This document shows, piece after piece, positions 1 through 13,365 of a stretch of 64,000 nt of DNA. The stretch is from Bugulina stolonifera (Eukaryota > Bryozoa > Gymnolaemata > Cheilostomatida > Bugulidae). The translations under genes were made by a program, and so were the position numbers. The notes below the pieces were generated by a model. The model was not told where the DNA came from. It ran no database searches and was given only the letters and a program-made list of their open reading frames with translations. How positions within the stretch are numbered: the first letter of the stretch is position 1; each line of letters begins with the position of its first letter. The stretch spans positions 5,358,876 through 5,422,875 of the forward strand of contig OW285194.1 in assembly GCA_935421135.1 (NCBI GenBank), in the 5' to 3' direction.

Positions 1-58
1 AGCTATGCCATTTTATCAGTTTATTACCAGATTCAATAATATAATATTCTTGTCTCAG

Positions 59-3000
59 ATTTGCCGACATGCTATAGAGGAGTTATTACGAGAGAGGTAT
101 GGTTCTCCCCCAACAACTCTTTAATTACTAAAAAATCTCAGGCTAGGAGTCTAGCTGAGTGTGTTGTTAACTGCTACAGCTCATTTCCTGTGCGGTGTAA
201 TGCTGTCTTCAAGGATTCCGAAAGTAAGTACACTTATGCCATGAGTGACGTCACAAAGCTCAAAGCTCTTACAGGTACATGTATATAACGCAATTATAAA
301 TAGCTGTATGCAATAGTGTGGTTATACAGGAGTATGCGGTGTGTACCCACCTCAATTTTAGTGGTTATACCCAGCAAGTTGGGATGAAAAGCTTGCTGAA
401 GACTTTTTGCCAGAAGCAGCTCAACTGGGATTTGAACCCACAGCCTCCAGAATGAAAGCTGTGTGCTCTGCCAACTGAGCTATCTTTTAATTTATTGCGA
501 GATTACATTCTATCACTCTATGTACCTGTAATACTATAACTACAGGGTAGATTTCTGCCTGTCCTTTCCTGCAACAGTATATTTTCGATATACATGCATT
601 ACGTAAATTGCTGTTGCTATTATAATATCCCACAGATATCTGCTATGAGATTAATGGAGATGTTGATGAGATTGACTATGACGCCAACAACCTCTACAGA
701 AAAGGTCACCTTGTTGACATCATGTCTACTGGAAAGGTAAGGGTCCCTAGTAAGTTTTTGCAGAATTGAGGTCTACATGTACATTGTGTACATGTAATGT
801 AAGTAGTGTAGTGGACGACCCCCAATCCATTTGCTTGCCCGACGACCCTTAAGGTCGCCGCATACTTTACTACAATATAAGGCTGTTTTATATTAGTAAC
901 GTCTTTATTATACACTCATTAGCCTTGGAGGACGGCTCTATCTTGGGTCGTTCCTTTTCTTAACGGGCTATCTACAGTCGTCTGGAGTACGCTGGAAGTA
1001 GTTAGACGACCTTCTTTGTTCTCTTTGCCTATAAAAGGAATCAAAATATTGTTATTAAGGCTGTCGCTTGTATATTTTCAAGCTTTTAAATTCATTCAAC
1101 ACACTCATACGCATACTTATACTTACTGAGTTATCCTAGTGCATTATTAATCTGGACTTGACCATACGCTTGACGTTGCATCTTAACGGTGTTTTATTGA
1201 CATAACATTCAAACTGAACTGGAACTATTGCTACATACAATGTATTTCATCATGACCCATTTGAATTGTGTTTTGTACATCTGAGATTAAATAATTTACC
1301 GAGTTCAACTGCTACAAGCACCACATTTTATTAAAAGTTCTACTCTACATGTTGGCCTACTAATAGAAATAGTGCATTTAAATAAAAACTGTACACCATT
1401 ATTATTGTAGTAAATTATTAGACCGGTTAATATGTTCTATAGGTATGAAATAATATAATTACTGGATATACATGTACAATGTAGGTTACATTGGAACCTT
1501 TACAAACCGATACAAACAGTGATTCCACGTTTAAACAAGAAGTATACATGTAGTTAGTATTTTTAGTTTAATAATTGTATTTTAGCATTCTAACTGCAAT
1601 GGCAGATCATGCAGCAGCAGTGAAGTATGTATGGCAGGATGTAGTGAAATAGATCTCTCTCTTCCTGTCTGTATCGGTAAGAGTAATATACATTGTATAA
1701 TATCTTATAGGTTAACTGAGTGTGAAGCAGATATGATGATAATTATTACCCTGTTTGTGAGTTTTCTTGAACCAGTAACAGTCACACATGATGAGATGGC
1801 ATTTAAAAGAAGATAAAACAAAATTGTATATCCTGTACATGTATGTCTGTTATAAAGTGCATGTATTTCTGCTACGGCTTACATATATTTTTGCTATAAC
1901 ATACGTGTTTGTCTGCCATGATATACATGTATGTTTGTTCTAATGAGCACGTTTAGTGCACTAAAGGAAATATGCATGTAGTATAATTTATGAGTTAATG
2001 TATTACATGATATTACATATGAATCACTTGCCGGCCACAATTTTCAGCTGATCAGAGAGATGCATGTGAATTGGACATGGAGTACAATAATATAATTCAC
2101 TACTGGATGCCTATAAGACCTGACGATAAAGATAATGGGGTAGTCATGGTAAATATGTACATTGTATACAACTCAGTGTCATATTGATGAGTCCATACAT
2201 ATACAATGTATATGCATACGCTAATATGCTATTCATATGATGGCATTCTAACACCTGTGAACGACATGATTCAACAAGTTAAACGCTGCCGCTGACAGGC
2301 ATGTACCTCTCCATCTGTCTATTGTGATTGGACTGCAGCTCTGAAGCTTGTAAAAGTTTTTGGCAGAGGTAGAAGAGCGATATTTAGCGTCAAATTCCCA
2401 AGAACACCTGCACCAATCTCCAAATCAGTAGTGAAACATTTGATCTCTTTCAAATAATAACATTTATAATGTACACTGTACAATGATCTGTCTTCATATC
2501 ATGTGAATTTCTTTTCAATGAGTCATCCCTTTTCTCAAATTGGACATGTACATTGTATTGTAATGGTTTCTGTGATTTGGTGCGGTCGTCCTTGGACGAC
2601 TATCGACCCAGAAATGAAGTGCCTGTGAGTGGTAATAGGACTTCGCATTACATGAAAGATCGAGCGGTCTCAGTAGCCCAAATACTACCAAAGACGACCC
2701 ATCTGATCCCAAGTCCGACCTTCAGACTATACAATGAAAGAGAGTGATCCGACCTAGTAGGCAGTTCGCAAAGCGAATGACCTGGCAAAAGGAAGTGAAA
2801 GTCTCTGTATCAAGTATAGATGTGTCTTTATTGAAAGCCAAGTGAAGACTGAGACAATGAACAGTAAAACAATGCCCTTTATATAGTATAAGGACTTCCG
2901 GCCGACATGACGTCGGGAAAAGACGACGTGTGGTCGTCCGGAAGTTGCGCAACAAGATGGCCGCCGGAAGCCCGACGGCCGACCCAAAATAGGTCGGGTT

Positions 3001-6000
3001 CTACAAAAGTTGCTTAAAATGGTACAATTCATGTACAAAATGAATATCAATAGATTCTGAGAGGTCGGGCCTCTGTACATGGGTATAAAAGGCATTAAAA
3101 GACTTAGATATAATCATATAGTCATATACAACAATATAGGAGTAAGGTACAAGCAGATATATACAATTATAAGCACACAAGAATGAGTGTCAGATGTAAG
3201 ATACGATTTGGCGTACCATCACAGTATATACCTGCACTACATCTTAACAATTGCATCTAGCCCATGAACTCCCCATGAGCCCATAATCATATCATTTATT
3301 ATAAAAGCACTAATGATTGCTGTGAATCTGCAGTATACATGTATAACATAGACCAAGCAGATAGTTTATGTTACCAGCATTTAAACTGTATTAGTTTTAT
3401 AGCCAGCTTAGCCAACAGCAGCACTTAATATTAAAATAGATTATATTTATTTCATTTCTCTATCATAGACAGACAAAGATGATATCATGTTACAATAATA
3501 TTATTACACATACCTAAAATTAGTGTTAAAATATGTCATAAAATATGGAAAGAAACTACTAGATCTTAGTTTAGTTCGATATCTTGGAGGTTTAAATTTT
3601 TCTTTAGTACTAGATTGTCTAGATGAGATGTTAAAAATTATTCTATTAAAAAGAGGGTAGTTTTATTAGAAAAAGAACTTTGCTTTAATTTCGAAACAGG
3701 AGTTTATTTTTGAAAGGTACATGTAGCTCACCAGTTAATAGGCTGCTTGTAAAATAAATTATCCACAGTGACTAATTGTGTGGTCTGATTTCTAAATTAC
3801 GTGCTGGTAAAAAATCTTGAAAATTTTAGGTTTGCTTTATATTATATGTATATGCTCTCATTTGAATTTCCTGAAGGAATTCCTTCCTTTATATTGGCCA
3901 ATTTGAAGTTTCGTGCTTTGATAGGCCAGCAAACGAGAAGACTAAGACTAGTCTCATCAACTCATTGATGTGCTAACATCACCGATTTGATTAAATCTGA
4001 CCTTTTATGTCAATTAAATTATTGATTTTCAAGTGTATCAATGTTTGAAAATTTTAATGCTATATCAATATGCTATATTTGCATTCAGCACAAACAACTA
4101 CTTGACATTATTGAGTTGAAATCTCTGAATAAAAAATAGGAATTCTCGGCTCACAAATAAATCCGTTTGAGAACCCACTTGAGGTAAAACATTGATTTGA
4201 TTTACATTTACATATAAAAGGCAGGAAATTGGGTCTGCATTGAGAACAAACACTTTTTGTCTTGGATCACATTCTCACACACGGGTATCCTGTTAGCTAA
4301 TGCATGATAATTAAATATTAAATTAACTCAAGTACTTAAACTGCTGCAAAGTATGAATGGTATGCTGTAGATGTGCGTCTTGTGTTAAAAAACGAAATGT
4401 TTGATAATAAAAACTACAAGTTCAGTTATGCGTCAGGCCTCCGGTCTAACATACTCATGGGAAATGCTGCTAGCTATGTCATTATTGACACAAATTACTC
4501 TAAGACTGAGGCCAGCTACATCAATAATGAAGAGCGACGGTGACTGTTATGACACATTTAGGGGTCTGTAATAAAATGGGAGGCGCTGTCTAATTGGTCC
4601 GGCTGCAGCCAATGAAATGAAAAGAACAGAGCCAGGGTTAAAAATACTTCTTGCCTTCTACTAATAATAAACATTTCCCCCCATGATTGATGTGGCTAGT
4701 AATATTGTAGAGGAGTGTTTAGTGCAAGCGACCTGAACCACCCCTATAGTATTTTAAGGTGACTGAGGCAGAGCAGGTGTAGCACCCTCAGATGTACGAA
4801 CCTTTGGTTTGAGATCTCAAGAGTCTCGATCTATTTCCCAGCAATATCACCCCACCTGCTAATATTTAGTTAGTGTTGGCTAACTACATGTATACAAAAG
4901 TCTTACTGGGCATTAACACTGTAGTTAATATCCGAATATGTTGATTTGGATGAAAAGTTAAATAATGTATTCTAATTCTACATGTAGATGCAATATGATT
5001 TTATTCCTTATATTTTGATACTAGTCCTGGTATCATCCTCCGATGAGGATCCCAGAACTAGTATCAAGGTATAAGGAATAAAATCGTAATGCATCTAGTA
5101 TACTTTACATACGCAGCTAATATCTGTGTTAACATAAATTTGTTAACTGTACATGTAGATTACACTTACCTTGAATTGTGTAGGTAGTACATAGTTACAG
5201 TGTAACTGAAATCCACTATGGTCGATGCCTAGAAGGTAATAATAGTAAATTTCCATTATATTGTAGCAAGTGACGTATCCTAAAGACAGGAGTGATACTG
5301 GTATAAGAGTTATCCTACACATGAATATACGAGGTCACCATCAATCTGCAGGAGGTTGTAACCGCTGGTATCTCACATTTAATGGTAACAAGTGCACCAA
5401 CCCAGCATCCATAGATATGGTGGCACACAGTGAATCTACTGGAGATTTGCACCGAGCTATGGATCGTAAGTTTGTGGGGTTTTCGGTCGCGCTTTCAGTT
5501 AAAATTCTGCTTGACTGAATGGCGATCATGAACAAACCGTGACTCTCTCAAACAATATTTAAAGTAAAGAACAACCATCTGATTATCTGTAGACTCATAG
5601 AATGGTTTATCATGTATCATAAATCATCTGGAGCAGCATGACAGCTTTGGAGTTGTACTTCCCAGCACTGGTTTATGTCTTTGTTATCTAATGTACATGT
5701 ATAGCGTGTGTAGTGCAAAGACAATGCTGGGATCCTTCTTAGTAATTTGTAAAAATGTTGCACAGTATTACAAGATCCGTCAGACCGTATGTAGTAAGTT
5801 GGATCAAATTGGAGACCATGTAACAAATTATTTGCACCAAACATTATTCAAACCAAATAATTATTCAAACTAAATATTATTTGGATATTTATTTTATTCA
5901 TTAAAAATTATTCACCAAAAAGTTATTCAAGCCAAATATTATTTGGACATTATTTATTTTATTTTATATTTTTATCATATTGTTTAGATCATCGCTAAAA

Positions 6001-9000
6001 GGTTCTGTAGAATTATCCCCTTTTATCAATGGGAGCATAACTCCTCTCTTAAACTCTTGCACCACATCGTGGAGTTATGCACCCATACTTGTGTTGGATT
6101 TGATCAGAAAGAGATACATTCAATCGTATACTTTTATTTGACACCATTATTCAAAGTTGTTAAGTTGTCTGCTCATTTTTTTCATTATTCACAGTTGATG
6201 GAACATGCTATGATGTGAATTCTGGAGACGTAACCATAGAACTGGTAGTAGAAAACCATTGTGATGGTGTTGGAACTTCTAATGCTTACTCAGGCTGGAA
6301 CTCTGCCAGGACAATGGTTGTGATGGAAATCCAACCACAGGATCCTAATACAGGTAGTTACATGGTAATACTTGTGTTGTAGCAAATGCTTGCAAAGATT
6401 TTAGTTTCCTACAACTAGAATTATAATCAGTTATTTTCGGTAAAAATGGATAATCTTCCTATTCACCAGCCATCCTCCCGGGATTTGAACTTTGTAGTTC
6501 AGTTAGAGCCACAGTGATACAGCCACTAGACCACATCTGCTCCATATATCTGACTGTTAATTGTTAATGTAAATGCACAAGTGATTTAACAGGAAGTAGA
6601 CTGAGGTCATGCCCTCTACTGAGCTCATTTAACTATAAGTATGAGACATGGAATGAAGAGATTGATGAGACATTTGATCTCAGTCTAGGAGGTCACATGA
6701 TCAAAGTAAGTGTCTCATAGAATCTGAACGGCCCTGGTACCAGTCTGTTCAAATATTTCCCAAGCTGGGATACCATTACTCCCAATTTTTTACACCACAT
6801 CTGCCAACTGATGTTTTGGGGACAGTTAACATATCGTTGCAATTAAGAGAGAACGACTGGGTTTATTTGCAAAGGGAGATATATGTATTTCATAATATGC
6901 ACTCTCTGCAATCTGTGATTTATATAACTTCTGTAATACTGTATTCTCTTGTAAAGGTTATATGAATCTATATTCTCACCAGACAATAAGCTACGAGAAG
7001 TTCGCAGACGATACGAGTCTCAGAATAAAGTATGCAGCACCGACGGCTGTTGTAAACCATAACAATGTGGACATCCATTGTGCGAGATGGTGAGTTACTG
7101 TACCATGTCATTGCATTGTATTTCACAGATTACATTTGGGTGAAATTTTTAAATCCAAGCTTTCAAGTGCTCATTGGACATATTTGGGTATTGCTCGTGC
7201 ACACTAGATAAATAGCAATATGCAGCAATAACAATTAATTTTAGTGTTAGAAGCTTACCAAAATTGGTGACCTAAAGACGACCTTTCATGTAGAGGTTGT
7301 AGACCAAAGTATTATAGTGATTTCTGCGAAATCGGCCTTCCACAATTACTGCAAGTGTTTATAGTCAACATGGGTGTATAACAAGAATATACATGTAGTA
7401 TACCATGTTATAAAAACTGCCTAACAGGGTGGCTACATGACCATTTTGTGTGGATACTGTGGTAGTGGCCGATAGTTAATGATATAGAAAAAGCGTGTCT
7501 TCTCACCTTGAGTACAGTCATCAAAGTCCTCGAGCCTTAGAGCCGCCGTCCAATCCCCTAGTCTGCTCCCTAGTCACTAGCAGCATTCGGTAGAGTTGCT
7601 TTTCGTTCCGATGCTCCAGATGCCAACACAGACGACTGTCATAGACGTATAGTCTTACAGATATGAATTGACTGCGCACCAATCACATTTGCACAGTGCA
7701 TTGCTAAATGGCTAGACCTGTTACCATTTGAGACCAAAACTAATCCATTGCAGATAGATTTATGTACTACTATACTTGAGATCAATTAAATTTTGTCTTT
7801 GCTCATTAGTTTCTCTTGGTTCAAACACGTGACAATGTCACCAGGAGACCAATAAGTTCCTGGATGAAACATTTATACAGTGATATAATAGTTATTATAC
7901 AATTTCAAGGAAATCCTGTGTAGTGCGATGGCAGATACATGTAGTTAGATGGATGGGTGATACATCAAGGCAGCAAGTCATATGTACCTCCCTCAGTGTC
8001 CTTTTATAATACTAGCAGCTAGAAAAGGTTATTTAATTGATAAGGAAATCTATTACATTGCCTGCTTGAAAAATTTCCAGGTATGTTAAGATAGATGGTG
8101 TGGAATGCGCTCCTCAGCTAGACTTTCTGATATTTGCAAATACTCCAAATCAGTATGCTTACTGGCAGCACCAGACTAGAGGTCGCACAGGTGAGTCTCT
8201 CTGCACTTTAATATGTATTTTTTTTTCCATTGCATAGTTTGTGGGAATGGTGTAGCCATACATGTATAAACATGCGGGTTGTGCACGCATACACGCACGG
8301 CTTTTTACATTCTGAGAACTTCCCATACGCCTGTAGATGAGACATCATGCATGAATAATGTGATCATATATTATGTCATCGTATATTACGTAAATGAAGG
8401 CCTTTTCAAGATTTGCAGAGCCAGCTTAGCTTTTCTTTGATTTTCTGAAATATTACATGTATGTATGAGAAGATTTAAGCAAATTCATTAGGTATTTTAA
8501 AACTATCACTGCTTTGAACTCATGCAATAAAATGTACATATGTTTGATAATCGTAAAAAGTGCTGCTCACGAGTCACTAACTGCAATATACACACATGCA
8601 CAATTGTGTGGCATGCTTGAATCTTTGTCAACTGATCTCAGCTTAAAAATAATTGAGTTACGAAGCAGACAAATGGACATTATCTCAGTCATCATGACTG
8701 TTGGTTCAATGCACAGAACCCCTTGATGTTAGCGGTGAAGTACATGTATATAGTAATAGTTCATACCTGTGGAAATTGGGATCACATTTGGGTACAAATA
8801 TAATATTTTATCTCATACACAACCACAGCTGAAGGTATATGTGACAATGACCTGGTAGCTGGTACACACACTATTGAGATATGGGTTGGAATGTGTGTAG
8901 ATACTTCATGGGTACAACCAACCAGGGTGATCACTGGAGGGTTTAACTCTCCATCTCGTCTGCACGTAGAGGAAGTGAGGAGAGACCATGTTGTGGATGG

Positions 9001-12000
9001 AGGTGAGGGCTGCAAATACTACCTGCTGTGGAACATATGAAGCAGCAGTCACATACTCATATGATCTCAGTTTTCAATAAATTGTACTGCTAGCATCTGT
9101 CTTTCTCTTTACTATACGTGTAAGTCAGAGGATAGCGATGATTTTTTCAAAACTTCTTCAAAAAGTAAATGAAAAAATCACACCATAGCTGACTTAAACT
9201 GCTACATTTTATATGAGTCTCCAAACTAGTAAGTAAATTGGCTTGTCTTGGCGAACATTATTTTGTCTTCATGTCTAACTCATGTAAGTGTATGTGTAAA
9301 TGCATTTCTATGTACTATTATTAATGATTTGACCGCTAGCACCTGGCATTGGGATGTCGGAGAATAGCTACATGTATCTTTTTTCAAAACTTCTTCAAGA
9401 AGTAACGGAAGAAATCACCGACTAACCAACTTGTATTACTATTAATGACATCTTATATGAATCTTCAAATTAGTAAGTAAATTGGCTTGTCTTGGATTGC
9501 ATTTGTGGCTTCATGTCTAGTACATGTACATGTATGTGTAAGTGCTTTTCTACGTATTATTATTACTGATTTACAGTGAGTTCTAGACATGAGATGTACA
9601 GAAGTCATAGTGGGAACATAGTGAGACATCATTGGTGGCAATTGAATGATGATAATAATAATGCTGATATTTTGTCTGTGACATATGTGAAGGAGTTTGC
9701 TGACACAGGTCTAAGGTTGACAGCGAGTGGAGTCCATCGAATTATACATGGTGGTGGCAACGCTAGGTGTGGCAGATGGTTAGTTATGTATAGAGTATTT
9801 ATAGTAACATGAATCGTATAACAAGTAAGCCTGGTATTTACATGTAGATAATGTTCCTTGATAGCAAAATAATAATGATGTATGTGTTGATAGTAAGATG
9901 ATATATACTGATAGTACTGTGATATGTATTGATACTAAGATGATATCTACTGATAGTACGATGATATATACTGATAGTAATATGACATATACTGATAGTA
10001 AGATGATATATACTGATAGTAAGATGATATATACTGATAGTAATATGATATATACTGATAGTAAGATGATATATACTGATAGTAAGATGATATATACTGA
10101 TAGTAAGATGATATGTACTGATAGTAAGATGATATATACTGATAGTAAGATGATATATACTGATAGTAAGATGATATATACTGATAGTAATATGATATAT
10201 ACTGATAGTAAGATGATATATACTGATAGTAAGATGATATATACTGATAGTAAGGTGATATATACTGATAGTAAGATGATATATACTGATAGTAAGATGA
10301 TATATACTGATAGTAAGATGATAATATACTGTGGTAATATGTACAAGTAGCAATGTTGTACACATTCATAGTACATGTAAGATTAAAATTATCCATGAAT
10401 GTCGTTGTGATTTCTTCAATATAATATTAATCAATGTTCATTACAGGTTCTTTAAGATAGATCGAGTTGACTGTAGCAACCCTGGGAATATAGAAGGGGT
10501 TCATCACTTTAACTATAACTCTGATTTTCACAGTCCGATGCAGGGCAAGTTCTTATTCTAATTCATATGCTTTATTTTACATACATGTATTACGTGGCAG
10601 GTAGGGATAGTGTAGAAACATCCGCAAGTTAATATATGGTATGACAAATAGTTGACAATATTTACCTACAGTAAAATATATCTTAGTCATGCTCATGCAT
10701 ATTATACCTAATACATGTAGTTGGCAGTGTAGATAGTCACATGTGTTATAAACATTGTACATTATATAATTATATTACAGTTTTGCTTAGTCCAGGGGAC
10801 TTTCAAAGGGAGGCAAACAATTTACATGTAGATGGTGGATTTATGAATATACAATATGTATACATGTGTACATGTGCGCAAGACTGTTTGACTTGCATGT
10901 AGTTTTCCATTAGTAGCAGATACAAGCTGACTGACTGTGTTTTCGCTTCTGAAATATTCATATCTTGGTTAAATAAAGTATCGGTTGACAGAGTGATTAA
11001 TTATGACCGAAGTCTGAGTAAGCCAGCTCTGACCGTTTTTTATACACTTGGGTTTCTGCCAAATATCTGGCTTGCCCCCTTTTATCACTTATCGATAATA
11101 TAGAGTTTGCATCTACTGTACATTGTACGTATATGTACTTGTATGTAGCATAAAATATCAATAGTGTGGTGTAAAGGTCGGCCCTTCTGGCATCAAGGTC
11201 GACCTATGCCGAGGTCGTCAAGAGGACTGGCCCACCCGGACATTCCCCTTCCGCTCTAAGTGACTCTAATTATATTTGTTAGTGATTATATTATTGATCT
11301 TGTAAAACTTACTGTACTAAGCATTTTCTAAGTCTTTTAGCCTATTGTAAATATGGCTGACGTGCCGGAATCTGCTGGTTCTCGTATATTATGTCTTCTG
11401 CATGATTATAAGCCTCTTTCGTAATGGCCGACCCTTTTTACTGTAGGTCGGACCTCGGCCTTTTTGTCGCCATATTGTTACGTAATACTCATGGCTGATA
11501 CTACATAGTCCCACCCGACACTCTATTGGGCTTTTAATTGGAATTTCCGCCGGATACTGATTTAGTATATAAGTAAGCTCATTTCGCTATGTGAATCAGT
11601 TGTTGATCAGGCTCTAATAAAGTCACATCTTTCAACTCAACTCTACAGAGTCTTCTCTCTGAGAGAGAGGTAGTTCCAGCCTTGGTCCCTATAGACCATT
11701 AGCCCGAACTTACCCTCGTGCTCGTTAAGACACTCTTTTTCATACTCTTTCATGAGTACTAGCATCGGGCCTCTGCCCAGGATACAACTCTTTATGTAAT
11801 GCTGGAAGCATAGCTTGATCAACCACTCTCAAGCGCTTCCCACACTGTATCGTCATCGGCACCCATGTGTCTTAGCAGAACACATTACAATAGTCTTTTC
11901 AAGATGGTCTTTCTTAGTTATAAAGCAAAGTAACATCTATTAGCTCTGGACATTTTCAGATTAGAGACTAATGAATGATGTTGTATATTGTAGTGAGCGG

Positions 12001-12157
12001 AATATGTCATGGTATCACAACTGGCAGCCACGTTGTTTCCTACGCTGTTGGAATCTGTGCTCATTACTCTACTACAACTAATGCCTACACTGGATATCGG
12101 AGTTCATTTCATATCTTAATAGAAGAACTCAGAGTTGAACTTGTACAAATATTGTAA
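59..12157 (+). CDS. CTHRC1-like/PAN-like secreted protein, tandem copy A (5' partial, 13 of 14 exons)
   Basis: Exons, placed by splice sites and alignment with copies B and C: 59-223, 636-736, 1586-1676, 2048-2148, 5267-5465, 6195-6353, 6593-6705, 6983-7089, 8081-8190, 8829-9002, 9577-9778, 10447-10544, 11994-12157 (TAA). The signal-peptide exon lies upstream of the window. The Cys-rich start (exons 2-4) looks like a PAN/apple domain. Three modules follow, each with a C-x-RW-aromatic stretch and then a G-x-C segment, as in the C-terminal domain of CTHRC1. RWYLTFNG in module 1 is especially close. The product is probably extracellular. Exon lengths equal those of copies B and C except one extra codon in the last exon. 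Intron 13 has a GC donor (CAGG/GCAAGT). Exon 5 is more diverged (DACELDMEY) than in B and C, so A is the outlying copy. Function is not known; the family assignment is from motif recognition, not a search. Confidence 0.82.
420..487 (-). repeat. tRNA-derived SINE fragment
   Basis: On the minus strand TAGCTCAGTTGGCAGAGC (A-box type) is followed by GGTTCAAATCC (B box). The anticodon arm does not fold into a normal tRNA, so I call it a SINE head, not a tRNA gene. It lies in intron 2 of copy A. Confidence 0.65.
2555..3210 (-). mobile_element. Solo-LTR-like repeat, copy A intron 5
   Basis: Matches the insert at about 41175-41870 over most of its length (AAGACGACCCAT, GTCCGACCTAGTAGG, GCCGACCCAAAATAGGTCGG). 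Read on the minus strand it has a TATA-like ACTATATAAAGGG and, about 50-60 bp downstream, AATAAAGACACATC, the layout of an LTR. No internal coding region remains. Ends are approximate and I could not fix a target duplication. Confidence 0.55.
4985..5097. repeat. Foldback (hairpin) element, copy A intron 5
   Basis: The left arm GATGCAATATGATTTTATTC is matched by the inverted right arm GAATAAAATCGTAATGCATC around a centre near 5041. The hairpin arms are about 45 bp with a few mismatches. It looks like a short foldback MITE. Confidence 0.7.
6468..6545 (-). repeat. tRNA-derived SINE fragment
   Basis: Minus strand: TGTGGTCTAGTGGCTGTATC, then GTTCAAATCCCGGG (A- and B-box-like). It lies in intron 7 of copy A. 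Confidence 0.6.
9890..10331. repeat. 21-bp intronic minisatellite, copy A intron 12
   Basis: Units of ACTGATAGTAAGATGATATA plus T are repeated about 20 times. The same array type lies in intron 12 of copies B and C. The 21-bp period leaves all frames open and produces long false ORFs (MIYTDSK repeats and reverse equivalents). Confidence 0.92.
11165..11790 (+). mobile_element. Solo-LTR-like repeat, copy A intron 13
   Basis: GC-richer block with GGTCGGC/GGTCGACC motifs, a TATA-like TTTAGTATATAAGTAAGC and then CTAATAAAGTCACATC about 60 bp later. The promoter/poly(A) pair parallels the minus-strand LTR-like repeats at 2555 and 41175. No internal region. Boundaries are uncertain. Confidence 0.45.
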
Positions 12158-12254
12158 CAGTGTCGAGTGACGTTGGTCAAATACCAGTAGTGATCTATTT
12201 ATTATAATACTTCTTACAGTAGTTTGTGTTTCAAAATTATATTATATGTTTTAT

Positions 12255-12260
12255 AATAAA
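12255..12260 (+). terminator. Candidate poly(A) signal, copy A
   Basis: AATAAA lies about 100 bp downstream of the stop codon of copy A. Confidence 0.5.
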
Positions 12261-12384
12261 TTGTCTTTTTCCACTTGTCGGGATGATTGGTTCATTAGGA
12301 GGCAGTGCCATTCTTTTGCTAAATACAGACTACTACACATGTACTCAAACACTTACATGTACCTGAAGTTCTACTGCTAGCAAG

Positions 12385-12592
12385 AATTTAAACTTACCTG
12401 TACTTACCTGTAGTACTTACCTGTACCTGTATTTACCTGTACCTGTACTTACCTGTAGTACTTACCTGTACTTACCTGTACTTACCTGCACTTACCTGTA
12501 GTACTTACCTGTACTTACCTGTACTTACCTGTACCTGTACTTACCTGTACTTACCTGTACCTGTACTTACCTGTACCTGTACTTACCTGTAT
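12385..12592. repeat. Minisatellite, ACTTACCTGT/ACCTGT units
   Basis: ACTTACCTGT, with extra CCTGT and AGT variants, is repeated over about 200 bp directly downstream of copy A. The repeat contains GTAAGT on the minus strand. Confidence 0.85.
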
Positions 12593-12659
12593 AGCAACAG
12601 CCAGATCTCGATTTGTGCCACTCTGGAGCTTGCTGACCGTGGACCACCGGTTTTGGTCT

Positions 12660-12868
12660 AGGTTGTGTGACCTGGTGACCCCGTTGTGTGACCTGGTGAC
12701 CCCGTTGTGTGACCTGGTGACCATGTTGTGTGACCTGGTGACCCCGCTGTGTGACCTGGTGACCCCGTTGTGTGACCTGGTGACCCCGTTGTGTGACCTG
12801 GTGACCCCGTTGTGTGACCTGGGGACCCCGCTGTGTGACCTGGTGACCCCGTTGTGTGATCTGAGCAC
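12660..12868. repeat. 21-bp minisatellite
   Basis: About ten copies of GTGTGACCTGGTGACCCCGT plus T. Because 21 is a multiple of 3, frames on both strands stay open and give artefactual repeat peptides (for example SHNGVTR). I do not regard them as genes. Confidence 0.9.
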
Positions 12869-13041
12869 AAACATGCCTTTGCAATTATCGAACAAGGGTT
12901 AGCACTATCTCCTGTGGGATAATAATAGCTATGGGTACCCCCTAATCCATAAAAATAGCTCTCAAAGATGGCAGCCTGTCACCACTAAGGTACATGTGCA
13001 TGTAGGTACATTGTAGGTAGTAATTTATTATTATAATTTCA

Positions 13042-13365
13042 TCAATAAGGAAATACCTTTTTGTAGGAAAATAATATTTGTGAAACAATTGTTCCATAAG
13101 TAATATTGTATAATATAGTATAACAGTAAATAACATAACTCAGTATGAGTGCCAGAGAATATGTATATTTTTTATGTTGTTTGTAATTTGGGCACCTGCA
13201 CAGATAGTGGAGCATCGGTTCATCTCTCTCTAGAGAAGTACAAGTTGGTGAGCAAGTCTGGTCCAGTTTATGTAGATCTCCCTGTAGATATGTGTATCCT
13301 GTGAGATGGTTCTTGTGGTATAAAATGTAGGCTGCTGGAATACTTGGTTGGCATCCAGCTGTCAA
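13042..13365 (-). pseudogene. Non-LTR retrotransposon fragment (decayed C-terminal region)
   Basis: The minus-strand frame contains LTGYTYLQGDLHKL followed by a Cys/His pattern C-x3-C ... H-x3-C-x-C. This resembles the segment after the reverse transcriptase in many LINE-type ORF2 proteins (usually LTGH-x-YL ... C-x2-C ... H-x4-C). The first Cys pair has abnormal spacing and no upstream polymerase domain is present, so I read it as a dead fragment. Confidence 0.45.

Noticed and set aside
420..487. Possible tRNA gene
   Set aside because: A and B boxes are present, but the acceptor and anticodon arms do not pair properly, and similar sequences elsewhere have SINE bodies.
808..1080. GC-richer block with CGACGACC/GTCGTC motifs and a TATAAAAGG in copy A intron 3
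   Set aside because: It may be another LTR fragment, but I could not match it convincingly to the other LTR-like repeats or define ends.
9780..10396. 150-198-codon ORFs with MIYTDSK or LSVYIIL repeats
   Set aside because: Artefact of the 21-bp intronic minisatellite.
12385..12870. Possible CRISPR array (regular repeats)
   Set aside because: Units are directly adjacent with no unique spacers, and the locus is eukaryotic.
12551..12902. SHNGVTR/QRGHQVT/PLCDLVT repeat ORFs
   Set aside because: 21-bp minisatellite downstream of copy A, open in several frames on both strands.
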